Source: Aquanectria penicillioides (Eukaryota; Ascomycota; Sordariomycetes; Hypocreales; Nectriaceae). Taken from it: a stretch of DNA of 64,000 nucleotides. The position numbers and the translations under genes are program-made. Within the stretch, counting starts at the first letter, position 1; every line of letters begins with the position of its first letter. The notes beneath the pieces were generated by a model that had not been told where the DNA came from, searched no databases, and was given only the letters and a program-made list of their open reading frames with translations. Shown here piece after piece: positions 1 to 11,236 of this stretch. The stretch lies in contig PYIU01000001.1 of the NCBI GenBank assembly GCA_003415625.1, positions 434,001-498,000 on the forward strand, written 5' to 3'.

Positions 1-1146
1 GCCCGCGGGCTCGTGTCCCCGGACGTCACCAGCTCCAAGGGCGAGACGCCGCTGCTCGCCGCCATCCGCGTCGGCAAGATCGCCATGGTCAGCAGGCTTG
101 TCGCCCTCGGCGCCACCGTCAACCAGTTCGGAGCCACCGATCCCATCTTCGAATACGGCTACGAAAGCAGCTCCGTCAGACCTCAGCGAACGCCGCTGCA
201 GCTCGCCGCCGAGCTGGGCAACATCGCGCTGGTGCGGGCGTTGATGGAGGACTACGGCGCCGACGACAGCCTCGTCGCGCCCGACGGAGCCATCGCGCTG
301 CGTCTCGCCGCCGCCCACGGCCACCGCGAGATCGTGGCATATCTGCCCGCCCGACGAGCCGGCGCCTGGCTGCGCTGGAAGACGGCCCACCACAAGGAGA
401 TGCAGCGCGTCTATCGCGCCCTGAACCGCATCTACAGGTTCATCAGGTTCTTCGTCTGGCGCATCCCCAAGTTCTTCCTCTACGACGTCCCCACCGAGGC
501 CGGCAAGTCGCTGTGGAAGCGCCGCAAGCGCTTCACGGCTTGGTGCAAGAACGTGCCGGGTCGCGTTAAGAAGGGGCTCGTGGCGCTGCCGAGCCACCTC
601 AAGAACGGCGCCAAGCAGGTCTGGAAGGCGACCAAGAAGATCCCGCACTTCTTCAAGCAGCTCGGCAAGGCTATCTGGTGGTTGATCAAGGCCGCCTGGA
701 GGATGATCAAGGCCACGCCCGGCGTCATCAAGCGCTTCCTTCTCTGGATCGGCCGCGGCCTGAAGACGATTGGAGGGGCCTTTGCCAACGTCTTCATGAA
801 GTTCTTCTCGCTGCTGCACACATTCTTTTCTGCCATCTTCTCCTTTTTCCGCACCATCACCTTCAAGGATGTCTGGGACGGCTTCTTGACCCTGCTGCAC
901 GCCATCTTCGTGGTGGCGCCAAAGGCCATCTTCAACTTCCTCCGGACCTTTGGCGAGATGTCGTTCGAGCTTATTGGAGATCTCTTCGGCACGCTCGGCC
1001 GATGCGTGTGGCTTTTGATTTACGGCGTCGTGTGGGTGCTCAAGTACATTCCCACCAAGCTGTGGCAGGTCTTGGAGGCCTTGGGCCGATCCTTGCTCCG
1101 AGCATTCCAGGAGCTGATGGCGTACCTGGATCCCAAGAGGATGTAA
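1..1146 (+). CDS. Ankyrin-repeat protein, 5' end outside window
   Basis: The frame is open from base 1 and ends at a TAA before 1147, so the true start lies upstream; the GTG at 13 is only the first start-like codon. The visible N-terminal third has ankyrin-type helix pairs (TPLLAAIRVGKIAMVSRLV, TPLQLAAELGNIALVRALM, ALRLAAAHGHREIVAYL). From about residue 115 it changes into a Lys/Arg/Trp/Phe-rich tail of amphipathic and hydrophobic stretches (for example VWRIPKFFLYDV, LLIYGVVWVLKYIPTK), which suggests membrane association. The ankyrin part is clear; the tail matches no family I know. Fungal ankyrin proteins of this kind are mostly uncharacterised, and many are partners of NLR-like genes. No intron is needed in the visible part. 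Confidence 0.7.
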   Translation, partial: ARGLVSPDVTSSKGETPLLAAIRVGKIAMVSRLVALGATVNQFGATDPIFEYGYESSSVRPQRTPLQLAAELGNIALVRALMEDYGADDSLVAPDGAIALRLAAAHGHREIVAYLPARRAGAWLRWKTAHHKEMQRVYRALNRIYRFIRFFVWRIPKFFLYDVPTEAGKSLWKRRKRFTAWCKNVPGRVKKGLVALPSHLKNGAKQVWKATKKIPHFFKQLGKAIWWLIKAAWRMIKATPGVIKRFLLWIGRGLKTIGGAFANVFMKFFSLLHTFFSAIFSFFRTITFKDVWDGFLTLLHAIFVVAPKAIFNFLRTFGEMSFELIGDLFGTLGRCVWLLIYGVVWVLKYIPTKLWQVLEALGRSLLRAFQELMAYLDPKRM

Positions 1147-1523
1147 AGCAAAACGCTCAACACTAGTTATGAAATTTCCTTTTGTTGTATGTTATGATTA
1201 GACATGACAGCTGGTTAACTAGGCCAGGCGAGGTCGGACACAATTTCTTTGTACATATTTGAGTCAAGATACCCAATTAGGCTATCAATCAGACATGGTT
1301 CATATCCAATTCCATCTCTTGCATAAGTTGACAGCTATGGAAATAACTGGATAGGAATCCCAGTCTTGGTAGGTACCACTTTGAGAGAAGAATATCCAAG
1401 TATACCCAATGAACGCACAACCATACGCTTCTACTATTAAGCACAGCTTGCCCGGGATATTACTTGTACTGCAAGTTTCACATCAATAAGCAGCTCCCCC
1501 AGCACCTTTCACTTGTACTGCTC
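1147..1523. other. Intergenic, between convergent genes
   Basis: This is the 3' flank of the ankyrin gene (+) and of the PEBP gene (-). It is AT-leaning; I see no RNA gene or repeat. Confidence 0.5.
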
Positions 1524-2119
1524 TTAGTTGCTCTTAAAGTAGTTGGCCGCGATAATGGGCCCCAACTTGACCTTCTTCTCCCAGTCGTCCAGGCTATATC
1601 CCACCCTCGGCCACACGCCCACCTTGGCTCCATTCCGCGATGCGTGAGCCTTGACCTCAAAATCGGCAGGTTGTTCGTAGAGAAAGAATATGTACCGATG
1701 CGGCGCACTGATCGGAGGCGGCCCGGGAGGAGCATAGTCGGCGATGAACGGATCCGTGGTTGTCAATATCGTCTTGCCGTCCTTCTGCTGCGGCTTCAGG
1801 CCAGACTGGGCCCAGTGCAGCACCGGGCCGAAAAGCTTAAAGGACGGGGACGGAGCATCGAGGTCGAGGCATATGATGATGTATGTTGCTTCGGGGTTGG
1901 ATGCATTGAAGCTCAATTCGGGCGCTTCCTTGGCTTCTGCAGATACACACATGTATGAGCCTTGGCATTGTTTATATTGTGGGGTTATCATTTCTTACCA
2001 GCTTTGGGAACATACTGTCCAGGCTCGACAGTGTGTTTGCCGATAGTCAAGCCGAGGGCCTTGGACTTGTCCTTTTCAATCAAGGCTAGGCCTGTCGTAA
2101 CGCTTTCGTTTGAAGGCAT
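1524..2119 (-). CDS. PEBP-family protein (phosphatidylethanolamine-binding / carboxypeptidase Y inhibitor-like)
   Basis: Two exons, 2119-1999 and 1936-1524, are joined by a GTAAGA...CTGCAG intron that restores the frame. The product is about 179 residues, usual for the family. The first diagnostic motif is LDLDAPSPSF...GPVLHW and the second is PPGPPPISAPHRYIFFLYEQP; these build the conserved anion-binding pocket of PEBP proteins. Eukaryotic relatives such as yeast Tfs1 inhibit carboxypeptidase Y or bind signalling kinases; which role applies here is not visible. I chose ATG 2119 (MPSNESV) because the exon is homologous from there. An in-frame ATG at 2170 would add a hydrophobic MVCCFFFQF start that might be a signal peptide, so secretion is possible but unproven. 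Confidence 0.8.
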
Positions 2120-2170
2120 TTGATTATCTTCACATACAGAGTAGAACTGGAAGAAGAAACAACAAACCAT

Positions 2171-2532
2171 CCAACGACCATCAGCCTCTTTATGCCAACA
2201 TTCTCCTGCTGGCTGTTACATTTACTTTCGTATGATATCGGGGATTAGTGCATCTTTCACTCAACTAGAGGCTTAAATCCGGGCCATAAGCAATACTTTT
2301 GTCCGTTTCGCTGCTAATTTGTCCCGTTTGACTCCTTCTCGGTGCCGATTCGGCGAACAAGCGCCCTGCCACCCAACTCTATGAATAGAAGCAGTGGACA
2401 TGGTTGAAAGACATAATCACACCACCATTGCCGGCATTTGACATGACTAATTACGGACCTCATTCAGTGCACATAATTTCTGTTTGAGTCGATTGAAAAT
2501 ACGCCTTGATATTGATTTTCTGCCCTGGCTAT
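2171..2532. other. Intergenic
   Basis: Upstream flank of the PEBP gene and downstream flank of the next minus-strand gene. No coding or RNA feature is recognised. Confidence 0.4.
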
Positions 2533-3765
2533 TTACACGCCCAACGATGTCAAGTCAACCACGCTCACGCTGACTTGGTTGACGCTGCTAGGAGGCAAAT
2601 GGCCTGCACCCATGATCGCCAGTAAGTTGTCGTCTTCGTTAAAGAGCATGAGGCACCGGGAGTAGGCCTTGGGCTGCGGCACGGTGTACTCGACCCACGA
2701 ACCCGCAGCTCCCAGGTTCTCGTTGACGAAAATGTTGGCCTGGTTGCCCGAGCTCACAATGATGCTGCCCGAGGACGTTCCTCCGACGGAGCTCCAGACG
2801 ACATTCGGAGAGCTGACAGGTCGAGTTCCAGCAGTCGACACCAGCGAGTACGAGGTCGCGTTCAGGACGTTGAGCGGGTCCGAGGTCAGTCGGTAGTGAA
2901 TTCTGCAGCCATCGGTTCCGCAGGCCTCATATGTGAAGATGTACTCGCCGTTTGGCAGCAGCGCTAGTCCGGGCATGCCTGGGCGGGCCGCGTAGTTGCT
3001 GTCGTCGTGTACATCATCGACAAGATCAGACCACGTGAGGAGATCCGTCGTTGTCTGGTGGACAAGCTTCTGGCCGTATTTGGAATCTCGCTGGTCAGAA
3101 TAGTAGCAGATGAGTTCATCGTTGTAGACCCTGAAGCTAGATTAGTTTCGTGTTCAATGTCAGAATCAATGATTCACCTACATCAAGAAAGGTTCCCAGA
3201 CTGGGGTTAATCCATTTGTTGGGTATGCTTGGCCACCGCTGGCAACAGAGCTCACGAATTCCCAAGTCTCACCACCATCTGTGCTGGCGTAGACATCAAT
3301 CTTGGTCAGACTCAGATCCGTTGGGATACTGTTTCCGGCGCACAGGATAGTTCCGGCTGCATAGTTTCCGATAGCCTGGGGCAGCTGATACAGGGTTGGC
3401 TGATATCTCATGCCCCAGCCGTTCACCTGATCTTCGACCTTGCCGATCTGCGACCAAGTAGCGCCGCCATCCAGAGACTTGTAGATGGGGAAGTAAACAA
3501 TCGGGGGCTCTGGGGAGTAATTCTCCCAAGTGGCGAGCAGAGATCCATCTGTCAGCTCAATCACACGCGGGTACAGAACCCTAGGGTCCGTCCAGTTGGC
3601 ATTGGATGGCGGAGAGAAGATGACATTGTTTGAAACGGTAGTTGTTGGGACCGTCCGCGCTTCAACACGGCTGGGAGGCAGGTCAAGAGCTTCGGGTGTC
3701 GGGGCACAACAAACACCCCGGAGGAGGCTCAAGAGCCCTCCAACTAGAAGAGTTTGAACATGCAT
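2533..3765 (-). CDS. Secreted GH93-like / BNR (Asp-box) repeat glycoside hydrolase
   Basis: Two exons, 3765-3182 and 3130-2533, joined by a 51-base GTAGGT...TTCAG intron, give 393 residues. The N-terminus has a signal peptide (MHVQTLLVGGLLSLLRGVCCA). Asp-box motifs SLDGGATW and STDGGETW, together with RVLYPRVIELTDGSLLATWENYSPEPP and PGMPGLALLPNGEY, match fungal exo-arabinanase-like six-bladed propeller proteins (GH93, exo-1,5-alpha-L-arabinan chain release) and related sialidase-fold proteins. Several Cys pairs suit secretion. The likely role is extracellular breakdown of plant pectin side chains. The family name rests on motif similarity alone; a general BNR-repeat protein is the alternative. 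Confidence 0.75.
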
Positions 3766-4641
3766 TTCAAAAACAGTCTTATTAGTGGTGCACCCACAAT
3801 GCCGTAATGAGAATTCGAGTTAGGAGTGCATCGAATCCTGCGCTGTGTGCTTTATGAGCTAGAGCGGCAAAGCAATATATATCTGTTATACATATATAAA
3901 ACCTTCGATATAGGCCTCTCGGTCAACCTACGGCCGAGAGTAAACCTGTGATCAAGCAAAGCCCATCATCCAGCCCCGCCCCCGCATTGTCCTGACACCA
4001 TATGGCATTGTCATCGGCGCCGGACTGCCCAGGAACGCTCGTATATGCCAGGGACCACTATAAGCGCGCATCTATCAATGGACAAGTCGACGGAGCTTAA
4101 AGTTTAATCCTCCCAGGCACTAGCCGTATGCTGATCTTTCGTGGTAAACATGTGGCAAACCCGTTGTGATTCGGGCGCTTGGGTGTGATTCTCGTTGGCG
4201 AGTGGAGACCTCGGTTAAATGGAATTAAAAAGGCCGTCGACGACAACGGAGAAGAGACTGCTTTGGGCAACTGCGGAACGAACTATCCATTCGAGATTTG
4301 GCCAGAACTGCGGCCGTAACGTGAGAGTGTCTGCTATAGTCTGGTTGGACGTGGTATCTGCAACCCACACCTAAACATTGAGACAGAGTGGTGCGGGGAT
4401 AATATACACAAACACAAACCAGCAACTGTATTCATTGCATAGATTGCAACCCTTCCGCATGGGTATGGCAAATTTAAAAGCAAACCTTATTTTTATTACT
4501 GACAAATAAGAGCCCTAGAAGCGATTAAATAGTGCGTAAATTTCTTAAAAGATTATTCCGTAGTACGATACTTGTCATAAACAAACGCCCAAATACTTAA
4601 AATGTCCTTCGTCACGCCGAAACTCCAAGGAAAAATCGCAC
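3766..4641. other. Intergenic / promoter of GH93-like gene
   Basis: An AT-rich TATA-like stretch (tatatatctgttatacatat, about 3876-3899) lies 110-135 bases upstream of the minus-strand start at 3765. No other gene is recognised here. Confidence 0.4.
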
Positions 4642-5874
4642 TCAACTCTTCCAAATTGACGCCAGCCACGCAGCAAACCCAATTGGTTTTGGCTGACCAA
4701 GAGATTGAAACATCTTTTCTCTTGCCTCCTGCCTCTTCTCTCGAGCCATTGCATCTGCGCGGGTTTGGTTTGTGTATATGAACCATCCAGATATGGGTTG
4801 GATCCTTGTGAAGGCCGAAGGCGATGTGCTATGTGAAAGGCTGTCGGGATCTGTCCCAGCCGGGCCTGTGGAATTTTTAAAATTACACTTATCTAACGGA
4901 GGCAGCGCTTGAATGCCAACAGAACCTGCCAACATGATGCACTCGATTTCTTCACCGTGCTCTTCAACCGTGAGCGGCACAGAAGCGAACCCTGCTGGTA
5001 TCATAGTGGTGTTCAAGGTAGGATACGCGATTCCGTCTAGAAAGCCTCCCTCAAGAGGTTGACGGTCTTTGATAGTGCGTCCTTGGCCATCCCAGAAGCA
5101 AAATGCCGCAAGCCAGCCAGAGATGTCCGGCCCACCACTTCCTCCAGGCTTTCGTATTACAATGGTGTTCCAAAATTGGAGAACTTCCGGATCCGTCGGG
5201 TTTTCAAAGGTTAGAATGAAGTGACGCAGTATCGGCCGCAGCATCCCTGCAAACTCCGTCGGCTCCGTGCCGAGCTGCTCAAGCTTGTCCAATCGGGCAA
5301 GAATGTTCTGCCAATCCGCCACGTCTCCAAGCAAGGTTACCGAAGGCAGGCCGCAAATCGCGATGGCCCTGTAGCGAAAGTATTTCTGCATTGCGCCCAT
5401 CAGCAGCACGGATGCCACTGCATAGTCGGTATTCGTGGTCGTGGAGAAGGACGGCATGACCCAGGTCCGAAACTCTGGGTCCTTTACGTGTTTGGCAATC
5501 ATGACCATCATCTTCTGGGTGAGGGCGCCATAGTCTAGAGTCGAAAGGGTTCCTAGACCTATGACTGCAAGCTCCTTCTGGCCTTGATGAGCAACAAAGA
5601 CCGAGCGTAATTCCTCTGCATTCGCATTGATGTGGAAGTTTAATTGGGTGAGGATGGCAAACCACACATCTTCGGGACGGAGCGTCAAGTGGTGATGTTG
5701 GCTATATGCATGGTAGGCTGCCCACACAAAGCCATTCTTCGAGGGTGAAACACGGTGTTCTTGCAGCGCCTTTCTAGCAAAGGAGCTCTGTATCAGCTTT
5801 TGGCAGCGTTTTGACTCTGGGTATATATTTCTTCGAAGAAATCCCTTTCTTTTGTCACGCTGTCTGCTGTCCAT
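4642..5874 (-). CDS. DUF4419-domain protein
   Basis: Single-exon gene of 410 residues. It has the family's typical segments: WAAYHAYSQHHHLTLRPEDVW near residue 51, ILTQLNFHINANAEELR, CGLPSVTLLGDVADWQNILARLDKL in the centre, and a later block with DISGWLAAFCFWDGQG. DUF4419 proteins are common in Pezizomycotina and have no established reaction. No signal peptide or membrane segment is visible. The start codon lies 245 bases from the outer edge of the large inverted-repeat element, so its promoter directly abuts a transposon insertion. Confidence 0.8.
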   Translation of the reverse strand: MDSRQRDKRKGFLRRNIYPESKRCQKLIQSSFARKALQEHRVSPSKNGFVWAAYHAYSQHHHLTLRPEDVWFAILTQLNFHINANAEELRSVFVAHQGQKELAVIGLGTLSTLDYGALTQKMMVMIAKHVKDPEFRTWVMPSFSTTTNTDYAVASVLLMGAMQKYFRYRAIAICGLPSVTLLGDVADWQNILARLDKLEQLGTEPTEFAGMLRPILRHFILTFENPTDPEVLQFWNTIVIRKPGGSGGPDISGWLAAFCFWDGQGRTIKDRQPLEGGFLDGIAYPTLNTTMIPAGFASVPLTVEEHGEEIECIMLAGSVGIQALPPLDKCNFKNSTGPAGTDPDSLSHSTSPSAFTRIQPISGWFIYTNQTRADAMAREKRQEAREKMFQSLGQPKPIGFAAWLASIWKS

Positions 5875-6116
5875 TCTTTGGCTGGATGATCGACAACCGA
5901 CACCGTCACAGGCATGGTTCTCAATCGTCTTTGAATGCGCAACAGCGTTGTCTTTCTGTTTCTGACACCCGGGCGTGGAGGAGGCGATATGATAAAGGAA
6001 AAAAAACGAGACAGAGCTGAAATAAAAACATCCTTATCTTTGATCGCTCTTTGTTGCTGTGTCTCAAACTTGATCTCGTGTTCGCAGCCGAGTGGCGTGC
6101 GGGGGTCAGGTAAGCG

Positions 6117-6171
6117 TACGGTCGCACATTAGCTAATGTTTGCACGAGTGCAAAATCCCCATTTACTAAAG
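6117..6171 (+). repeat. Left terminal inverted repeat with TA target-site duplication
   Basis: TA (6117-6118) is followed by CGGTCGCACATTAGCTAATG and on to about 6171. It pairs with the reverse complement of 10618-10670. The two arms differ only by transitions (CACGAG/CACAAG, CATTTAC/CACTTAC, ACTAAA/ACCAAA). The arm contains the perfect 12-base palindrome CATTAGCTAATG. Confidence 0.9.
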
Positions 6172-6359
6172 TGCAAAATCCCTTAACCCTGCATATCAAT
6201 TTCTCCTCTTTCATATCATAACGTACGATATGCCGCTATTACTAAGGGACCTTAAATGCGTACGAGAGGAAATTACTACATTATTTCATAATGGAGATAC
6301 CTACTAATATATTCTTAAATCAATTAATAAGATTCTTTCTATATAAAGGCAATAGTAGG

Positions 6360-9300
6360 TTAGTCTTTATACATTAAAGACCTAACTTTTAATCTAGAGA
6401 CTTTTTTAGTAAGTGGCTTAAGTAGATTTAGACCTATTGTATAAAAAGATATATAAACTTTTTAAAAATAGTCTTAAAGCTTAAGATATTTTTAATTAAG
6501 TTAATTAACTTTTATCTATATAAAATACTTTAAAAATTAGCCTTTAATCTTTTAATTTATAGCTATTAAAATAAAAGCTTATATATTAATTTTATACTAA
6601 AATATTAAATAAATTTATTAATTATATATACTTTTATTTTTATTTATATAAATATAATAATGCTTTAATTTTATAAAATATTTAATATTAAAATAGACTT
6701 TTTATCTCTTTTTTTACTATTTAAAGAATTTAATAGTAAAATAAAATAAAATATTAGTTTTATATAAATAAAGAAAAAAAGGCAGTACTTTAAGCTATAA
6801 TTTAATTTCTTAAATATAATCTTTAATAGTCTTTTGCAATTTATAGTTTTAAAAGAGAATATTTTTATAACTATATATAATTTAAAGGAAATATTTTAAT
6901 CTTTTAAAACTATTTTTATAATTTCTATTGCTTTATTTTTCTAAAAGAGGTCTAAAAGCATTAAGAAAGGAATTTTAAGTATTATATAGACTTTTCTATT
7001 TCTAGATTAAATTTCCTTTAGTGCCTTAATAGATATAAAAAGTTAAAAAGATTTAAGATTTAAATCTATATATATATTAATATATACTTAAGGTATATAA
7101 TTTAATTCTATATTAGCTAGTTTATAATTACTATATTAAGTATATTTAAGTAATATCTTTATATAATATAGTATCTTAAAATATAGCTATTTTTTATATA
7201 CTTAAATTATAAAGTTAAAACCTTATTATAGATAGTAGTATAAATAACTTTAGTTTAAGCTAAACTAATAGAGATATTATATAAAAATGCAAATAGTACT
7301 TAATATTAATATTATTAAGGAGATTGTATTAAGTTATATTATATATATAGATTAAGCACTTAAAATATTTAAATTAAAAGTTAATAGCATTAATTAAAAT
7401 TAAAAGCATTAAATTAATAGATTATAAGTAAGCTTTTATATAAAAAATATAAAGGCTAATATAGTATTTAGTCTTTCTTTAATAAATTAACTAAATATAC
7501 TCTTTTTATTAAAGGAGATCTAGCTAATTAAATTATATTATATATAATTTATACTCTATTAATTTAAAATGAATTTATAGACTTTATATCTCTTTAGAAT
7601 AGGTATAAGATTTATATATAAAAGAACTATTAGTATATAATTTTAAGGATTTTAATTAATCTTTATTATATATAAACTATATAAAATTAAGGAGTTCCTT
7701 TAGGTAAGAATATAAATTAGAATTATTAAGCTTTATATATAATATTTAAGCCTCTTTAAGATATTAATATTAATCTATTCCTACTAAAAGAAATTAATAA
7801 TTAATATATAAAAGCGCTATATTCTTTTAGGTTTTTTAAAGAAAAAGTACTTAATTATATTTAACTATTTATTTATATATATATTACCTTAAGATAATAA
7901 ATCTAATAATATTAAAAATAAAGTAATTTATTTATTCTTTTACTTAAAGAAATACTATATAATAGTATATAATATTATATAGGAATTCTATTACTTTTAT
8001 ATAACTTTTTATTAACTTTTTATAGTATTAACTTTTATAAAGAAATTATAACTTTTAATTTAATTTAGCTTTTTAAGGAGACCCTTTATTATTAGCCCTT
8101 TAAGTATAATTCTAAAACTTTTAAAATAAAGAAATTAAGAATCTTTAACCTTTCTTTTATATAATTTATCTCTTTTTTTAAATAGATTATCTTTTTTATA
8201 TTTATTATATATAAGAAGCTAGGCTAGCTTTAGGTGCTTATAGTAGTGGTAGTATATAAGAAATTAATAAGAGTTTAAGACTTTAAGATTAACTTTACTT
8301 AATTAAATGGATTGATAAAGGGAAAAGACTTCCCTTTTAAATAGAAGGACTTAATCTTATATAAAAAGAAGTTTTAATATAAAAAAGATTAAAGTTATTT
8401 TTCTCTTTTTTTTTAACTTTCTTTATATAAATAAAAACCTTTTTTTCTTTAAGTTTAAAATTAATTTAAATAAAAAGTCTTTCTTTTTAAACCTTTTAAT
8501 TAATTAATTTATTTTTAAAAAAAAGATCTATAATTATATAAAATTAATTAGAAATTAGTTTTAATAATTAATTAAAATTAGCTTACTTTAACTAAAACTT
8601 TTTAAGCTTATATAGAATATTCTTTTTAAATTATTTTTAAAAGCTTAATTATATAAATTGCTTAATCTATTTATTTTCTTTTATTAAATATTTATCTTTA
8701 ATATTAAAAAATAATAAAAAGGGAAGATTAAAAGTATTTAAAAAAAAATTAATATTAAGAATAAAAGTATTTTCTTTTATATATATATATTTAATTTAAT
8801 TATTTAATTTAAAATAAAAAAGCTCCTTTAGAATTCTCTAAAAGTAAGAAGATTTATTAAATAGATTAATAATTTAGCTAAATAATTATATAAATCTTAA
8901 GATTTTATTAATTAATAAGCTTAAATTGCCTTTTAAGCTTTAGCTTAAAAGGTCTTTTTAAAATTATCTATATAATTATAATAAATATATAAAAATAAAA
9001 GACTAATAATCTATAATAAATTTTAAGATAGTATATAAAATAATTTAATATTAAAGTTATAAATCTTAATTAGCTTTAGCTAAGTATTATTATAGTATAA
9101 GCAGCCTAATAATTATAGAAATTTATATTAAATAGCTTAATAAGGCTATTAAGATTATAGGCATTTTACTTTAATTTAAAATAAAGGCATTATATAAATA
9201 GAAAATATAATAAAAAGAAAAAAAGAAAAAGAAAAAAAAGGGAAATAAAAAGAGATTTTAAATATATATATTATATAACTATAATAAAGTTATTATAATA

Positions 9301-10080
9301 TAATTAAACTACTTTTCTAATTTAAAAGCCTTTATTTATATAATAGAAAAGAAATAAAAATAAATAATAAAAAAGAATTATATAAAACTAAAGATTTAAT
9401 AGCTAGCTAATAGTTAATTAATAATAGTTAATAAAAGAAAATAACTTTAACTTTAAGGAATATAGCTACTTAGCCTTTTCCTTTCTCTTTTTATATTATT
9501 ACTACTATTACTACTATTATTACTATTAATATATATAAGTCCTTTTAGCTATTTAAATGCTAACCTTTTTATATTTAGCCATTATTATAAGTCTATATAT
9601 ACCTTTTAACCTTCTTACCTTATTTAAACCCTTTTTACTTTATATATATAGTTAACTATAGTCTTATAGTATTTACTGCAATAATAGCAATAATAGTAGT
9701 AATAATAATAATAATAATAATAATAATTAAAGCTAATTTAATGCCTTAATAAATTACTCTTTTTAAATCTTATTTACCTTATATATAAGCTAATTAGTTT
9801 TTAGCCTATATTAGCTAATTTTATATAAATGCTCTATAAATCTTGCCTTTAAGAGGTAGATATAAGCAGCTAGTAGCTTTAGCTATATATATATAATATA
9901 TTCTAGCGCACTATTTTAGATTTACTTAATTATTTTATTTAATTTTTAATTAGCTATATATAATTAAATTAAGTTTAAAGCATAAAGGACTTATATATAA
10001 ATGCATTCCTTATTTAAAGTAGGGGAGTCTTAACTTTATATCCCTACTTATCTTATTAAAATAAAATAATTCTAGATAGA
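6360..10080. repeat. RIP-saturated AT-rich block
   Basis: CpA and TpG dinucleotides are nearly absent: 6541-6600, 7081-7140, 7741-7800, 8401-8460 and 8941-9000 contain none, although C and G still occur in CT/CC/AG/GG contexts. TpA is very abundant and all frames are full of stops. This is the expected end state of RIP, which converts C to T mainly at CpA on both strands of repeated DNA. Microsatellites of ACT/AAT type lie near 9495-9535 and 9690-9727. Confidence 0.9.
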
Positions 10081-10617
10081 AATATATATACAAGTCCCTT
10101 CTCCTACTGCATTTGCCTTTTGGGCCATTTCAATAGCTGCTATAGCAATTATAAGTGGCTAAATCGCGCTGCTTAATGCAATAATAGAGACTTAGCTATA
10201 GGTAGTGTATATAGGGGCGGCTCTAGTAGCGGAAGTTAAGGCAATAGCTTAAAATCTTAAGCCTAACCAATTGAACTCCTTAAGGGACCAAGGACTAAAG
10301 AGGAGTCAATTAAGCTAGATAAAAAAGGAACCTAAGATAACCCTATTGTTATTAATTAAGGTATATATAACTATTTCTTTATCTTAATGCTTTTTTCTTG
10401 CGTATAAGCAGCAGCCTAAGAAGCCTTAATTAAGTGGTTATATATAGAGGCATCAGTCAATAGTTCTGGCTGACCTAGGACAATAGCTGGCACCTTCTTG
10501 TGGTGTTTTAGGTCAGTAGCTGAGGATATTGTATGCATATTTGCGTACGATATTCTAGTGAAGCGAAGACCAGCTAACCTGCACAATGTGAGCTACGTAC
10601 ATTGTGGTGTGTGTGCC

Positions 10618-10672
10618 ATTTGGTAAGTGGGGATTTTGCACTTGTGCAAACATTAGCTAATGTGCGACCGTA
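10618..10672 (-). repeat. Right terminal inverted repeat with TA target-site duplication
   Basis: The reverse complement of 10618-10670 reads CGGTCGCACATTAGCTAATG and continues parallel to the left arm; TA follows at 10671-10672. Confidence 0.9.
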
Positions 10673-11236
10673 TAAGCGTCCAGCTAGCTGCGGGCTAAGA
10701 CACATTTCTGTGCCACGGTTCTGTGCCATGGCTGCCTGGAACGATGCTTCTTTTGTCCAGCCTAATTAAGCGGCCAACTTGGAGGCGCCACGTTGGGCAG
10801 CATGCTGATGGATCAGAAGACAGGATTATGCATTGAATTATGCATCAATTTCCATTGAACGGCTCAGCAAGAGAGTGATATCGCATGTTGGGATACGCCG
10901 GTCCCCTACAAGTAACTTTACCACTGTCTTCAATCAAGTGTCTGAGTCTCGCTGGCCGAGTGTGCGACGTCAGCAATAGAACCGCTACCAGGGTTACCTG
11001 ATGGAGAATTCATGATGAATCATTATCATACGTGCTGGGGCGTAAAGACTGGCCCAACCGAGATAATCCTATCAAAGTCTCTTGTTGACTCTTTTATAAT
11101 TAGTGAGAAGGCCGCTGTGGCTTATGCAGTCAGAGTCGGCATATTCCCATCAGCCCTCCGCTAGTTGCATGTGGTCCGACCTCGCCAGTGCTTGCGGCGA
11201 GTTCTATCTCCAGATTAGCCTACTATGACTACAAAT
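10673..11236. other. Intergenic, between transposon and regulator remnant
   Basis: Normal base composition. No gene, RNA or repeat is recognised. Confidence 0.4.

Larger units (their letters stand above)
6117..10672. mobile_element. RIP-degraded DNA transposon, TA target site (Tc1/mariner-Fot1/pogo-like ends)
   Basis: Matching about 53-bp inverted repeats start at 6119 and end at 10670, and each is bordered outside by TA. A TA duplication is typical of the Tc1/mariner superfamily, including fungal Fot1/pogo elements. The element is 4552 bases, about twice a usual Fot1, so it may be nested or composite. I find no reading frame of 60 or more codons in the interior and no transposase motif. Between roughly 6360 and 10080 the sequence is almost pure A/T with CT and GG/CC islands. 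The outer about 240 bases on the left and about 540 on the right keep near-normal composition. Confidence 0.8.

Noticed and set aside
6360..10080. AT-rich block as centromere or mitochondrial insertion
   Set aside because: It is bounded by a transposon's inverted repeats and shows CpA/TpG depletion typical of RIP; size is small for a centromere and no mitochondrial gene is readable.
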